64,000 bases of DNA from Flavilitoribacter nigricans DSM 23189 = NBRC 102662 (lineage in GTDB: Bacteria > Bacteroidota > Bacteroidia > Chitinophagales > Saprospiraceae). The notes below the pieces were generated by a model. The model was not told the origin of the DNA. It saw only the letters and a program-made list of their open reading frames with translations, and ran no database searches. Position numbers and translations under genes: made by a program. The stretch covers positions 186,001-250,000 of the forward strand of contig NZ_PDUD01000025.1 in the NCBI RefSeq assembly GCF_002646595.1, written 5' to 3'. How positions within the stretch are numbered: the first letter of the stretch is position 1; every line of letters begins with the position of its first letter. This document shows positions 33,852 to 42,095 of the stretch, piece after piece.

Positions 33852-34700
33852 ATGACCAAAGGATTTTTAATTGACATGGATGGTGTCATTTACAGTGGTA
33901 ATGACCTCATTCTGGGAGCGGATACCTTTATATCCGAATTGAAAGGAAGAAAAATACCCTTCTTATTTTTAACCAATAACAGCCAGCGAACTCCCCGGGA
34001 CGTTGTAAATAAACTGGCCGGCCTCGGCATCGAAGCGGAAGAAGACAATGTTTTCACCAGTGCCATGGCGACCGGATGGTTCCTGTCCCGGCAGAAGCCC
34101 TTTGGCTCAGCCTACGTGCTGGGAGAGGGCGGTTTGCTGACCAGCCTGCACGAGAACGGCTATTCACTGGTCACGCAGGATCCCGATTTTGTGGTGGTCG
34201 GCGAAGGGCGCAACTTTACCCTCGAAATGGTAAACAACGCGGTGGATATGATCCTCAGTGGCGCCAAGCTGGTTGCAACGAACCTCGATCCTTCGCCGAA
34301 AAAGAAAGGTTGGACCAATCTCGGCATCAAAGCCGTCGTATCGATGATCGAAGAAGCCACCGGCGTAAAAGCATTTTCCGTCGGCAAACCCAGCCCGGTC
34401 ATGATGCGGGTGGCCCGGAAGAAACTGGGACTGGACACGGCCCACACGACCATCATCGGGGATACCATGGATACGGATATCCTCGGAGGTATTCAGGTGG
34501 GGTACCAGACCATCCTGACCTTATCCGGCGTATCGAAACGGGAAGACCTGAAAAATTATGCCTTCACGCCGGACCTGATCGTTAATGCCGCCGGAGAGCT
34601 GAATCTCGATCAATGGCTGAAGAACACTAAAACGGAAACCGCACCCAAACGGGAGCGGTCTAAACTCACCAAAACCATAGCGCTGAACGGAGAATATTAG
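33852..34700 (+). CDS. NagD-like HAD-family phosphatase (type IIA)
   Basis: 282 residues. HAD motif I is D8-M-D10-G (FLIDMDGVIYSGNDLI). The motif II region is FLFLTNNSQRTP (the NagD signature TNNS), the motif III Lys lies in VGKPSPVMMRVA, and motif IV is IGDTMDTDILGG. The class C2 cap lies between. Relatives dephosphorylate nucleotide or sugar phosphates or p-nitrophenyl phosphate in the cytosol. The C-terminus has an extra basic stretch (KRERSKLTKTIALNGEY). It appears monocistronic. Confidence 0.93.
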   Translation: MTKGFLIDMDGVIYSGNDLILGADTFISELKGRKIPFLFLTNNSQRTPRDVVNKLAGLGIEAEEDNVFTSAMATGWFLSRQKPFGSAYVLGEGGLLTSLHENGYSLVTQDPDFVVVGEGRNFTLEMVNNAVDMILSGAKLVATNLDPSPKKKGWTNLGIKAVVSMIEEATGVKAFSVGKPSPVMMRVARKKLGLDTAHTTIIGDTMDTDILGGIQVGYQTILTLSGVSKREDLKNYAFTPDLIVNAAGELNLDQWLKNTKTETAPKRERSKLTKTIALNGEY

Positions 34701-34748
34701 CCTGGAAACATGAGTCATCCTGAATTTTTTCAGGATTCAAAAATGACT

Positions 34749-34910
34749 TCGTAGAGGTTAAACATTCGTAGAAAAATAGTAGAATTCCTGGTTTCGACCT
34801 CAGGGAGGTCGCACAACATGGAGGAATGTGGTAAATGTGCGACCTCCCTGAGGTCGGAAAACGCTTATCCATGCTAAATTCTACGAATATTCGACCTCTC
34901 TGAGGTCATA
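34749..34910. repeat. Nested palindromic element
   Basis: The inner pair is a perfect 21-base inverted repeat: 34795-34815 (CGACCTCAGGGAGGTCGCACA less one base; each arm itself a GACCTC..GAGGTC palindrome) and 34836-34856. The outer pair is ATTCGTAGAA (34764-34773) with TTCTACGAAT (34879-34888). A third GACCTC-type copy lies at 34892-34907. Another stem, ATCCTGAA/TTCAGGAT (34717-34736), follows the NagD-like stop and may be its terminator. No ORF is seen in 34701-35083. Confidence 0.7.
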
Positions 34911-35083
34911 CACCGCCTTTTGTAAAATCCGGGGTGATTCATGTTTAGCGTTCGTCGCACGGAGCATTCCACAAGCAGGTTAGGTTCGATTAAAGTTTCC
35001 CCGGAGACCCGGTGGCGGCCCATGCTATGCCGGTACAGGATGCCCCGCTAATCCTTTAATAACTGTAAAATCACCAATTATAT

Positions 35084-36217
35084 ATGCATTCCAATAAAAT
35101 TGCCGTCAGCGTATTTTTCGCTGCGAATGGATTTCTATTCACTAATTACATTTCCCGACTGCCGCTGATCCAGTCCGAATTTGCCCTGGATAACGGTGCG
35201 ATCGGCATGGTCCTGCTGGCATCCGCGCTGGGGGCGCTGATCGCCATGCCTTTTACCGGCTGGCTGATCACGGAAAAAGGCAGTCGGCAGATACTGACCG
35301 TGGCGGCACTGTTGTTCTGTCTGGTCATTCCCCTGATCGGATTTATGCCGGGAGGGATAGCTTTGAGCCTCCTCTTTTTCGTGATCGGACTGGCTACCGG
35401 AACGATGGATGTTTCGATGAATTCCCAGGCGGTGCTGGTGGAGAAAACCTTGCAACGTCCGGTGATGTCGTTTTTCCACGCCCTGTTTAGTGCCGGTATG
35501 ATGTTTGGAGCCGGTTGCGGCGCTTTATTCACCCATTTCCAGGCGGGATTACTGGTCCACCTGATCAGTGTATCCCTACCGGCGCTCGCTGCGGTTCTCT
35601 GGGCGATCCGCGGTCTGGTACCCGATCGCGGGCAGGTGACTTCGGGCCGGAAAAAGCGGTTCCAGTTGCCGGAAGCTTCCCTGATCGGGGTCGGACTGAT
35701 CGCCTTCTGCTGCATGCTGGGCGAAGGAGCTATGGCCAACTGGAGCACTAACTACATGCTGCGCATTGCCAGCGCCGATTCCGGTTTCGCCCCGATGGGG
35801 CTGGTCGCTTTTTCACTGGCTATGATGACGGCCCGTTTTCTGGGAGACCGGGTGCGGGACCGTATGGGGGATCGCCATTTGCTGATCGGTAGTAGTATGG
35901 TAGCGGTAGCGGGTTTGGGACTTGCGCTGCTTATTCCCCATCCCATCGTAGTGTTGATCGGATTGTTGCTGGTAGGGCTTGGACTGTCGGTCGTGGTTCC
36001 CATCGCTTACTCCACTGCCGGGCAGGCACCGGGACTGGCGCCGGGAGTGGGGATCGGAATGGTGACCACTATCGGCTATGGCGGATTGCTGCTCGGGCCG
36101 CCGATCATTGGCTTTTTGGCAGACTGGCAGGGGCTGCGCATCGCCCTGGCCTTCACGCTGGTATTGTTTGTCCTTATGGTTTTACTGAGTTTCCGGTTTC
36201 GGCCGGCCAGCGCATAA
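35084..36217 (+). CDS. Major facilitator superfamily transporter
   Basis: 377 residues with about twelve membrane spans. The first half carries FFAANGFLFTNYISRLPLIQSEFALDNGAIGMVLLASALGALIAMPFTGWLITEKGSR, with an MFS loop 2-3 motif. The second half has MTARFLGDRVRDRMGDR. The layout resembles the YbjJ/FucP-like MFS branch, which moves sugars or drugs by proton symport, but the substrate cannot be named. It stands alone between two structured intergenic regions. Confidence 0.88.
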   Translation: MHSNKIAVSVFFAANGFLFTNYISRLPLIQSEFALDNGAIGMVLLASALGALIAMPFTGWLITEKGSRQILTVAALLFCLVIPLIGFMPGGIALSLLFFVIGLATGTMDVSMNSQAVLVEKTLQRPVMSFFHALFSAGMMFGAGCGALFTHFQAGLLVHLISVSLPALAAVLWAIRGLVPDRGQVTSGRKKRFQLPEASLIGVGLIAFCCMLGEGAMANWSTNYMLRIASADSGFAPMGLVAFSLAMMTARFLGDRVRDRMGDRHLLIGSSMVAVAGLGLALLIPHPIVVLIGLLLVGLGLSVVVPIAYSTAGQAPGLAPGVGIGMVTTIGYGGLLLGPPIIGFLADWQGLRIALAFTLVLFVLMVLLSFRFRPASA

Positions 36218-36267
36218 GGCGAGTGAGGGGGATTTTTTAAAATGAGGCAATTCCCACACAATTAATG

Positions 36268-36275
36268 TACCTTTG
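36268..36275 (+). promoter_or_regulatory. Candidate promoter and long leader of the helicase gene
   Basis: TACCTTTG matches TAnnTTTG exactly and lies 169 bases before the helicase ATG. The long leader holds tandem GTCATAAGTCATAAGTC (36310-36326) facing TTATGACTGGCGACTTA (about 36394-36410), and the palindrome GCACCTGGTGC. Long structured leaders are usual for cold-induced helicase mRNAs in other bacteria; here this is inference. Confidence 0.5.
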
Positions 36276-36443
36276 CCAACTTATAACAAATAGTCCGTGC
36301 AGTCTACACGTCATAAGTCATAAGTCTCTTAAGGAATAGGAGCGGAACAGCGGGATGCAGGATTAATATTTTACGCGTAATCACCATGCTGAATTATGAC
36401 TGGCGACTTACCAATGAAAACTGCACCTGGTGCACTATAATTT

Positions 36444-37706
36444 ATGACTTTTAAAGATTTATCAATCACCCCTCCCATTCTCAAAGCCCTGCACGCCGAA
36501 GGATACGAAAAACCCACTCCCATACAGCGACAAGCGATCCCCATTGTACTACGTGGCAAAGATCTGTTGGCCTGTGCCCAGACGGGAACGGGTAAAACGG
36601 CGGCTTTTTCGGTCCCGATCCTGCAACATCTCTACCTGAAAAAAGAGAACAGCCGTGGACCACGCCGCATCAAGGCGCTGGTGATCACCCCTACGCGGGA
36701 ACTGGCGATTCAGATCGGGGAAAGTGTGGCCGCTTACGGGAGACACACCGGTCTCAAACACACGGTGATCTTCGGTGGGGTGAAGCAGGGGCGTCAAACC
36801 CAGGCCCTCGATCGGGGAGTGGATATCCTCATCGCTACGCCCGGTCGCTTACTCGACCTCATGAGCCAGGGATTCATCACCCTGGAACACATTGAATACT
36901 TTGTACTCGACGAGGCAGACCGCATGCTCGATATGGGTTTCATCCACGATATCCGGAAAGTGATCGCAAAATTGCCCCGGCAGCGGCAATCCCTATTCTT
37001 TTCCGCTACCATGCCGCCGAAGATAATTGACCTGTCCCGCAAGATCCTCGGACAGCCGGAAAAAGTAGTGATCGAGCCCGAGCAGACCACTGCGGAAAAA
37101 GTGGAGCAATCCGTTTATTTCGTTGCCAAAAAGGAAAAGATCAAACTCCTGATCCACCTGTTGAAAAAGGAATCTACGGATGCTACCCTGGTATTTTCCA
37201 GAACCAAACACGGTGCCAACCGGATCGTGAAGAAACTGGACCGGGCGGGTATTCAGGCACAGGCTATCCATGGGAACAAATCCCAGACGGCGCGCCAGAA
37301 AGCGCTGGGGAATTTCAAGAGTGGCGACACCAGCGTACTGGTCGCCACGGATATTGCCGCCCGCGGCATCGACGTGGAAGAACTGGGACTGGTAATCAAT
37401 TACGATCTGCCGAATATCCCCGAAACCTACGTACACCGGATCGGACGTACCGGGCGGGCGGGCGCCAGTGGTATCGCCCTGTCGTTTTGTGATACCGAGG
37501 AAAGAGCTTACCTCAAGGATATTCAGAAAACGATCGATCAGAAGATCCCGGTAATTACCGAGCATCCGTTTGTCGACGAAGGGCAGGAAGCACTACCGGA
37601 TCCGCAGGGGAAGCCGAAATCCAACGCTCCGGCCGCCAATAATAACAATCGTAATAAATCGAACCGCAATAAACGTCGCCGGTATTACTCGCGCAAACGC
37701 GATTAA
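36444..37706 (+). CDS. rhlE: DEAD-box ATP-dependent RNA helicase, RhlE type
   Basis: 420 residues. The Q motif is [14 protein letters not shown] (about 20-33), motif I AQTGTGKT (45-52), Ia PTRELA, II D156-E-A-D159, III SAT (187-189), and motif [12 protein letters not shown] in the C-terminal helicase domain. A basic Asn/Lys/Arg tail of about 30 residues ([22 protein letters not shown]) should bind RNA. It unwinds structured RNA, probably in ribosome assembly or mRNA decay. A perfect terminator hairpin follows. Confidence 0.96.
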   Translation: MTFKDLSITPPILKALHAEGYEKPTPIQRQAIPIVLRGKDLLACAQTGTGKTAAFSVPILQHLYLKKENSRGPRRIKALVITPTRELAIQIGESVAAYGRHTGLKHTVIFGGVKQGRQTQALDRGVDILIATPGRLLDLMSQGFITLEHIEYFVLDEADRMLDMGFIHDIRKVIAKLPRQRQSLFFSATMPPKIIDLSRKILGQPEKVVIEPEQTTAEKVEQSVYFVAKKEKIKLLIHLLKKESTDATLVFSRTKHGANRIVKKLDRAGIQAQAIHGNKSQTARQKALGNFKSGDTSVLVATDIAARGIDVEELGLVINYDLPNIPETYVHRIGRTGRAGASGIALSFCDTEERAYLKDIQKTIDQKIPVITEHPFVDEGQEALPDPQGKPKSNAPAANNNNRNKSNRNKRRRYYSRKRD

Positions 37707-37717
37707 ACGCCAGCGGT

Positions 37718-37768
37718 AAAAGCAATAGTAGCCCGCTCCGGTAGCAATCGGAGCGGGCTACTGCTTTT
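37718..37768 (+). terminator. Intrinsic terminator after the helicase gene
   Basis: AGTAGCCCGCTCCG and CGGAGCGGGCTACT pair perfectly (14 bases, loop GTAGCAAT), extended by AAAAGCA on the left and TGCTTTT on the right. The A- and T-runs make it bidirectional. The remaining 256 bases to 38024 hold only weak frames that I do not call. Confidence 0.9.
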
Positions 37769-38024
37769 AGCCGGTTTGGGCGCCGTTTAAGATGATGGGA
37801 AAAATTGGATCTGGTTTTTCAATCGCAAGTTTAACTGGAATTATAATCATAAAGAAAAGGCAGCTTTTTGCTTCGATATGGACCTTTTCGCCTGATCTTG
37901 GGTGGTTGAAATTGCTATTGCCAGTGAATTTGCCATTTTTCGATTGCATTTTTGGGAAGGCAAAGGCACTAGCGCCGAGCTCGTCGTCCGGCAAACAGAG
38001 CGAGACCTACAAAATCAGGTAAGC

Positions 38025-38576
38025 ATGGCTAAAACATCACTTTATTTTCTGGCACTGATCCCACCGGAAGACCTGCGGGAAGCGGTTAAGCGATTAAAAG
38101 AGGAAATGCGGGATCGGTTTGGAGCGGGACACGCCCTGAAATCTCCCGCCCATATTACCCTGCAAATGCCCTTTAAACGCGCAGAGGAAAAAGAAGCCCA
38201 ACTGATCAGCGGATTGGAAACTTTCGCATCCCACGAAAACCCATTCCCGGTGGAGTTGTCGGATTTCGACTGTTTTGCACCCCGGGTTATCTACATTGGA
38301 ATTACCGATCCCGAACCGATCCTGGAACTACACCGCCGTCTGAAAGGTTATTTGCAGGAAAAGATGGATTTCTCAGCCGGGGAGGTGGGCTCCCGGTTCC
38401 ATCCGCACATGACGATTGCCACCCGGGATCTGCGAAAGTCTGCATTTCATGAGGCCTGGGCGGAATTTGAGACCCGGGATTTCCGGGATTCCTTTCGGGC
38501 CAACAGCCTGTACCTGCTGAAACACAATGGCCGCCACTGGGATATTTACCGGCAGCTGGCCTTCAAAACGGCTTAG
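38025..38576 (+). CDS. 2'-5' RNA ligase family (2H phosphoesterase) protein
   Basis: 183 residues from the ATG at 38025 (MAKTSLYFLALIPPEDL). The frame is open back to a GTG at 37902, but that part lacks family similarity. Two H-x-T motifs, H43-I-T45 (PAHITLQMPF) and H128-M-T130 (FHPHMTIATRD), define the 2H superfamily, which opens 2',3'-cyclic phosphates or joins 2'-5' RNA ends. The metabolic role in bacteria is often unclear. Single gene. Confidence 0.92.
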   Translation: MAKTSLYFLALIPPEDLREAVKRLKEEMRDRFGAGHALKSPAHITLQMPFKRAEEKEAQLISGLETFASHENPFPVELSDFDCFAPRVIYIGITDPEPILELHRRLKGYLQEKMDFSAGEVGSRFHPHMTIATRDLRKSAFHEAWAEFETRDFRDSFRANSLYLLKHNGRHWDIYRQLAFKTA

Positions 38577-38688
38577 AGGAGGGCCGAATGTGGGTACTTT
38601 CCTACGCTTTATGCCATGATATTTGAATTATTCCCAAATATTCAGTAATTTTTCACTAGTAACTAGACTACTAGACCCCAGAACGACC

Positions 38689-39645
38689 ATGAAAAATTCC
38701 AGTTATCAAAGTCAGGATGACGTGTTCATCCAAAGGCTAACCCATTTGATCTTAGACAAACTAAAAGAAGAACAATTCAGCGTAGAGCATCTGGCCGCTG
38801 AAATTGGGTTAAGCCGTTCTCAATTGTACCGTCGTCTCAAGCGGATCAACGGGCAAACGATCAGTCAGTTTATTCGGCAGGTCCGGCTCGAAGAAGCAAA
38901 AACGCTGCTGGAGAACGATGTCGGTACCACTTCCGAAATTGCCTTCCAGGTCGGATTCAACAGCCCGGCCTATTTCCACAAATGTTTTAACGATTATTTT
39001 GGGTTCACGCCCGGAGCGTTGAAAAAGCGAGCCCGGGGCGAGCCCGATGACCAATACGACAATGCCGTGGACCTGGAAGGACAACCGGATAAAATACCCC
39101 GAAAAGACGAGGGCTGGTTAAAGGTGATCCCGGGATACCACGCACACCGGCAGCGGTTACGATTTATTTTGCTGCTTTGCGGTTTGTTGCTCTGTATGGT
39201 CGGTTTCACCTGCTTCCTGACGGAACGTAGCTATTCGGATATGCTGACGGTTGCCGTGTTGCCCATTGATTTCCTGGCGGAAGAACCCGAACAGGCTTAT
39301 CTGACCCAGGATTTGAACGAAGCCCTGAAAATGGAGCTGGGAAAAGTCGCCAGCCTCCGGATCATCTCGAAAACTTCCACTCAGGGTATTGCCCAGCGAA
39401 ATCTCCTGTTACCGGAGATTGCCGATCAACTGAAAATAGATGCCGTTATCGAAGGATCTATTCTGGTGATCGGAGATAGCCTCTGGATTAACCTACAACT
39501 GATCGAGGCGCTGCCGACCGAACGACAACTCTGGGCCAATGAATACCAGATGGAACTGGATAATGCCAATCCGTTTCAGCCCGCATTCATTCAGGAAGTG
39601 ACCCGGCAAATAAAGACCGAACTGATCCGCGTAGACGACCAATGA
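38689..39645 (+). CDS. AraC-type DNA-binding domain fused to a membrane span and a TolB_N/FlgO-like domain
   Basis: 318 residues from the ATG at 38689 (MKNSSYQSQDD). AraC helix-turn-helix at about residues 15-115 (FSVEHLAAEIGLSRSQLYRRLKRINGQTISQFIRQVRLEEAKTLL, then TSEIAFQVGFNSPAYFHKCFNDYFGFTPGAL). One membrane span at about 160-182 (LRFILLLCGLLLCMVGFTCFL). A periplasmic domain follows: LTVAVLPIDFLAEEPEQAYLTQDLNEALKMELGKVASLRIISKTS...DAVIEGSILVIGDSLWINLQLIEA. This module usually follows winged-helix CadC-type regulators and precedes TPRs. Here the protein stops after it, with no TPR. Target genes are unknown. Confidence 0.85.
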   Translation: MKNSSYQSQDDVFIQRLTHLILDKLKEEQFSVEHLAAEIGLSRSQLYRRLKRINGQTISQFIRQVRLEEAKTLLENDVGTTSEIAFQVGFNSPAYFHKCFNDYFGFTPGALKKRARGEPDDQYDNAVDLEGQPDKIPRKDEGWLKVIPGYHAHRQRLRFILLLCGLLLCMVGFTCFLTERSYSDMLTVAVLPIDFLAEEPEQAYLTQDLNEALKMELGKVASLRIISKTSTQGIAQRNLLLPEIADQLKIDAVIEGSILVIGDSLWINLQLIEALPTERQLWANEYQMELDNANPFQPAFIQEVTRQIKTELIRVDDQ

Positions 39646-39916
39646 GGGATAAAAGATCCCGGGCGTGTTGAAAGGACACAACATATTTGAAATATCCGAT
39701 CAGACTGTGCAAAAATTGAAGGTTTTTGCAACCATTCTAATAACGCTTTTCTGTTGATCTTCCGAACTTTATTCGAGTCGGAACTCCGCATCCAAATTCA
39801 CTATAATTGCTTTCCGACGGCCGGACTAACGGGCCTGGATGATAGCGCTTTTCTTTAATGATCTACTAAGCGAACTGGGAACTTATTAATTAATCTAAGT
39901 TGCGATGTAACTTAGG

Positions 39917-40024
39917 TAGAGGGTATAGAGTAGAGGGTAGAAGGATTACCTATCGTTAAAATGGAGCAAGATCGCTCATGTTAACGGTTACAGTCTCTCT
40001 ACGCTCTACCATCTACGCTCATCA
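39917..40024. repeat. Intergenic hairpin made of 14-base tandem units
   Basis: The left arm is TAGAGGGTATAGAG (39917-39930) then TAGAGGGTAGAAGG (39931-39944). The right arm is TCTACGCTCTACCA (39998-40011) then TCTACGCTCATCA (40012-40024), roughly the reverse complement of the left (about 17 of 20 over the best part). It has the same design as 1089-1173 and 7226-7309 with a different unit. Confidence 0.7.
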
Positions 40025-40163
40025 ATTAAGTAAGGGAACACCGTATCTGCACTGGATACGAAAGCCATAGCTATGCCCATCGGTAGGATAAAAACCTTGA
40101 AATTGTTGAGCGATAATAACGAAAAGGATAACGATTGGAAATGTGATTGAAGTCAGTATAAAC

Positions 40164-40199
40164 GACCAGATAGCAACCGGTTAAGGATGCTTTCTGGTC
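40164..40199. terminator. Hairpin after the alpha/beta hydrolase gene
   Basis: GACCAGATAGCA (40164-40175) pairs with TGCTTTCTGGTC (40188-40199) at 11 of 12 positions, with a 12-base loop. It lies 28 bases beyond the stop of the minus-strand hydrolase (40227). A short T-run follows on the plus side. A likely terminator. Confidence 0.6.
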
Positions 40200-40226
40200 T
40201 TTCAATTGTTACACTATATCTTAACT

Positions 40227-41057
40227 TCAGCTTTGTAGGAATTGCAGAAGAATCTTGTTCAATTCGTCCCGGTGGGTCAGGTTGAGGCCGTGTGGCGCTT
40301 CCTTGATCACGTGGTATTCATTGTTAGGGATCATCTTTGCCGCCTGCTTACCGGCCGTTTCGATAGGTACGATCTGGTCGGCATCGCCGTGTACGATCAG
40401 GGTCGGCACGGTCACATTTTTACATTCCGGACGGAAATCGGTACCTCCCCAGGATTTAGCGCACTCGATGGTGGCGCGAGGGGAAGCAAAAGCGGCAATG
40501 GTCCAGGCATACTGGATCTGTTGTTCGCTGACGTCCGTTTTATCGGCATTGTAAAAATTGTGGGAAAATTCATTCAGGAACGTTACGCGGTCGGACTTCA
40601 GCGCGCCCATGATCTCCTGCAGCTTTGCTTCGGGCACGCCGTCGGGATTATCATCTTTTTTGGGAACCAGCGGAATAATGGAGGAGATCAGTACCGCCTT
40701 GGCGATCCGATCACTGCCGAAATCCGTGAAGTAGCGAACCACTTCACCGCCGCCCATGGAAAAACCGACCAGAATGACATCTTTCAGATCGAGTTGCTCG
40801 ATCAGGGTATGCAGGTCTCTGGCCAGGGTTGAATAATCAAAATTTTCGTAGGGTAGGGAAGAAACTCCGAACCCCCGGCGATCGTAGGCAATGGCCCGGA
40901 ACCCGGCGTCGGCGATGACCTGCATCTGGGGTTCCCAGGCCCGGTGACTAAGCGGCCAGCCGTGGATCAGAATAACGGGCTGTCCGCTACCGTATTCCTG
41001 GTAAAATAATTGCAGCTGCTCCTGGTGCTGCGTTTCATCTAATGAAATAAAAGGCAT
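40227..41057 (-). CDS. Alpha/beta hydrolase of the non-heme chloroperoxidase/esterase family
   Basis: 276 residues. The oxyanion-hole motif is IHGWPLSHRAW (31-41). The nucleophile is S100 in V-G-F-S-M-G-G-G, which is typical of cofactor-free haloperoxidases. The acid is D227 (VHGDADQIVP) and the base H256 (EAPHGLNLTH). No signal peptide, so cytosolic. In vivo these enzymes usually act as esterases or perhydrolases; halogenation is a side activity. Single gene, transcribed toward a terminator hairpin. Confidence 0.93.
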   Translation of the reverse strand: MPFISLDETQHQEQLQLFYQEYGSGQPVILIHGWPLSHRAWEPQMQVIADAGFRAIAYDRRGFGVSSLPYENFDYSTLARDLHTLIEQLDLKDVILVGFSMGGGEVVRYFTDFGSDRIAKAVLISSIIPLVPKKDDNPDGVPEAKLQEIMGALKSDRVTFLNEFSHNFYNADKTDVSEQQIQYAWTIAAFASPRATIECAKSWGGTDFRPECKNVTVPTLIVHGDADQIVPIETAGKQAAKMIPNNEYHVIKEAPHGLNLTHRDELNKILLQFLQS

Positions 41058-41462
41058 GACGTGGTTTTGTTTGAATGAAAAAATTGAAGATCACTGTAAG
41101 AGACTTCAATAGCAGTGCCTAAGCTTCGAATGGCAGGTCATGCGATGAAACTACACAGATGAAAGGAAAGGCAAGGCCAGGTGGGGCGGTTATCGCTAAT
41201 CCGATATAAAGGTCGGTGTATTTGGAACCGGCTTTGCTCCAATCGTGTTTGCCGTGGATCCGGAAATTTTATGTTAATAGCTCAATCTTCGGTCATTAAG
41301 TATCCGGTAAGCCGAAATTCAATAAAGAATCCGTACCAAGTACTCAAGTGCGCTTGATACCCGGGCCAAAAGCGTAGAACTTTAGTCTTGTCTTTACCAG
41401 GATGATTTTTAGCAAGTTTACTAGTCAATGTATTGGTAAAGATGTTAGTCAAAGAAGTTTTT
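41058..41462. other. Intergenic region upstream of an orphan terminator
   Basis: 405 bases without a convincing gene. TAGTCTTG (41383-41390) is a one-mismatch -7 box on the plus strand. Together with the terminator at 41463-41497 it would define a short RNA of roughly 100 bases. The 67-codon frame at 41402-41605 runs through the terminator and the next gene's promoter and is not called. Confidence 0.4.
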
Positions 41463-41497
41463 GCCGGATCCGTTTTTGGTTGTGGATCCGGCTTTTT
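41463..41497 (+). terminator. Orphan intrinsic terminator
   Basis: GCCGGATCC (41463-41471) and GGATCCGGC (41484-41492) form a perfect stem followed by five T (41493-41497). It lies upstream of the promoter box of the CIA30 gene, and no plus-strand protein gene ends before it, so it probably ends an unannotated short transcript. Confidence 0.8.
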
Positions 41498-41515
41498 ATC
41501 TCTGCCGAATTAGCC

Positions 41516-41523
41516 TACCTTTG
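41516..41523 (+). promoter_or_regulatory. Candidate -7 box for the CIA30 gene
   Basis: TACCTTTG matches TAnnTTTG exactly, 28 bases before the ATG at 41551 and just downstream of the orphan terminator. Confidence 0.6.
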
Positions 41524-41550
41524 GTCTATCCATAATCAATCCGCAAGTAC

Positions 41551-42033
41551 ATGCAGCTTATTGAATTTAACTCCGGTAAAAAAGATGGAGAGTGGGAGGT
41601 CGTAAATGATGTGGTCATGGGTGGCCGGTCAAACGGCCGTTTTTCCATCAGCCCTGATCGGTTCGCCGTATTTTCCGGAGAAGTATCCCTGGAAAACAAC
41701 GGTGGTTTTTCCCTAGTACGCTGTCGTTTTGATCCGATAGCGATCGGCGATTACCAGCAGGTCTCGATTCGCCTGCGCGGTGATGGCAAACGCTACCAGT
41801 TTCGGGTAAAATCAGATCATGAGGATAAACACGCTTATATTCACTACTTTCCCACGGACGGTAACTGGGAAACGGTGCATCTCCGGCTGGCCGATCTGTA
41901 TCCAACCTACAAGGGGAAAAAACTGGAAATGCCCAACTTCCCCGGGAAAATGCTGGCAGAGGTCGGATTCCTTATCGGAAATGGACGGGCGGAATCCTTC
42001 TGCCTGAAACTGGAAGAAGTTGTGCTGAAGTAG
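41551..42033 (+). CDS. CIA30-domain protein (complex I intermediate-associated protein 30 family)
   Basis: 160 residues covering one CIA30 beta-sandwich: FNSGKKDGEWEVVNDVVMGGRSNGRFSI, then FSGEVSLENNGGFSLVRCRF and SIRLRGDGKRYQFRVKSD, ending with NGRAESFCLKLEEV. In mitochondria the homolog NDUFAF1 assists complex I assembly. In bacteria the role is untested, and the fold is related to carbohydrate-binding modules. No nuo gene is near. No signal peptide. The LytTR gene follows after 62 bases and may be cotranscribed. Confidence 0.9.
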   Translation: MQLIEFNSGKKDGEWEVVNDVVMGGRSNGRFSISPDRFAVFSGEVSLENNGGFSLVRCRFDPIAIGDYQQVSIRLRGDGKRYQFRVKSDHEDKHAYIHYFPTDGNWETVHLRLADLYPTYKGKKLEMPNFPGKMLAEVGFLIGNGRAESFCLKLEEVVLK

Positions 42034-42095
42034 ACCATAGGACCGGCGGTAGTTACTCAAAAAGTGCCGGAGCCTACTCATCTGATCGCTGGGCG

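Larger units (their letters stand above)
39646..40226. other. Long non-coding gap with several hairpins
   Basis: 581 bases with no credible ORF. GGGAT-AAAAG-ATCCC lies just after the AraC-fusion stop. GCAAAAA/TTTTTGC lies near 39710. CTAAGTT/AACTTAG lies near 39900. The tandem-unit hairpin at 39917-40024 and the hairpin at 40164-40199 are listed separately. GTCAGTATAAA at about 40152 recurs at 21319 and matches the REP-like head in reverse. Confidence 0.5.

Noticed and set aside
37792-38022. A 76-codon frame after the helicase terminator
   Set aside because: Begins with a hydrophobic stretch but ends in low-complexity sequence directly at the next gene; no support.
40227-41057. Call of chloroperoxidase for the minus-strand hydrolase
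   Set aside because: The family name reflects a side activity; the sequence shows only a serine hydrolase of that family.
41402-41605. A 67-codon frame overlapping the CIA30 gene start
   Set aside because: It runs through an intrinsic terminator and the next promoter, so translation is unlikely.
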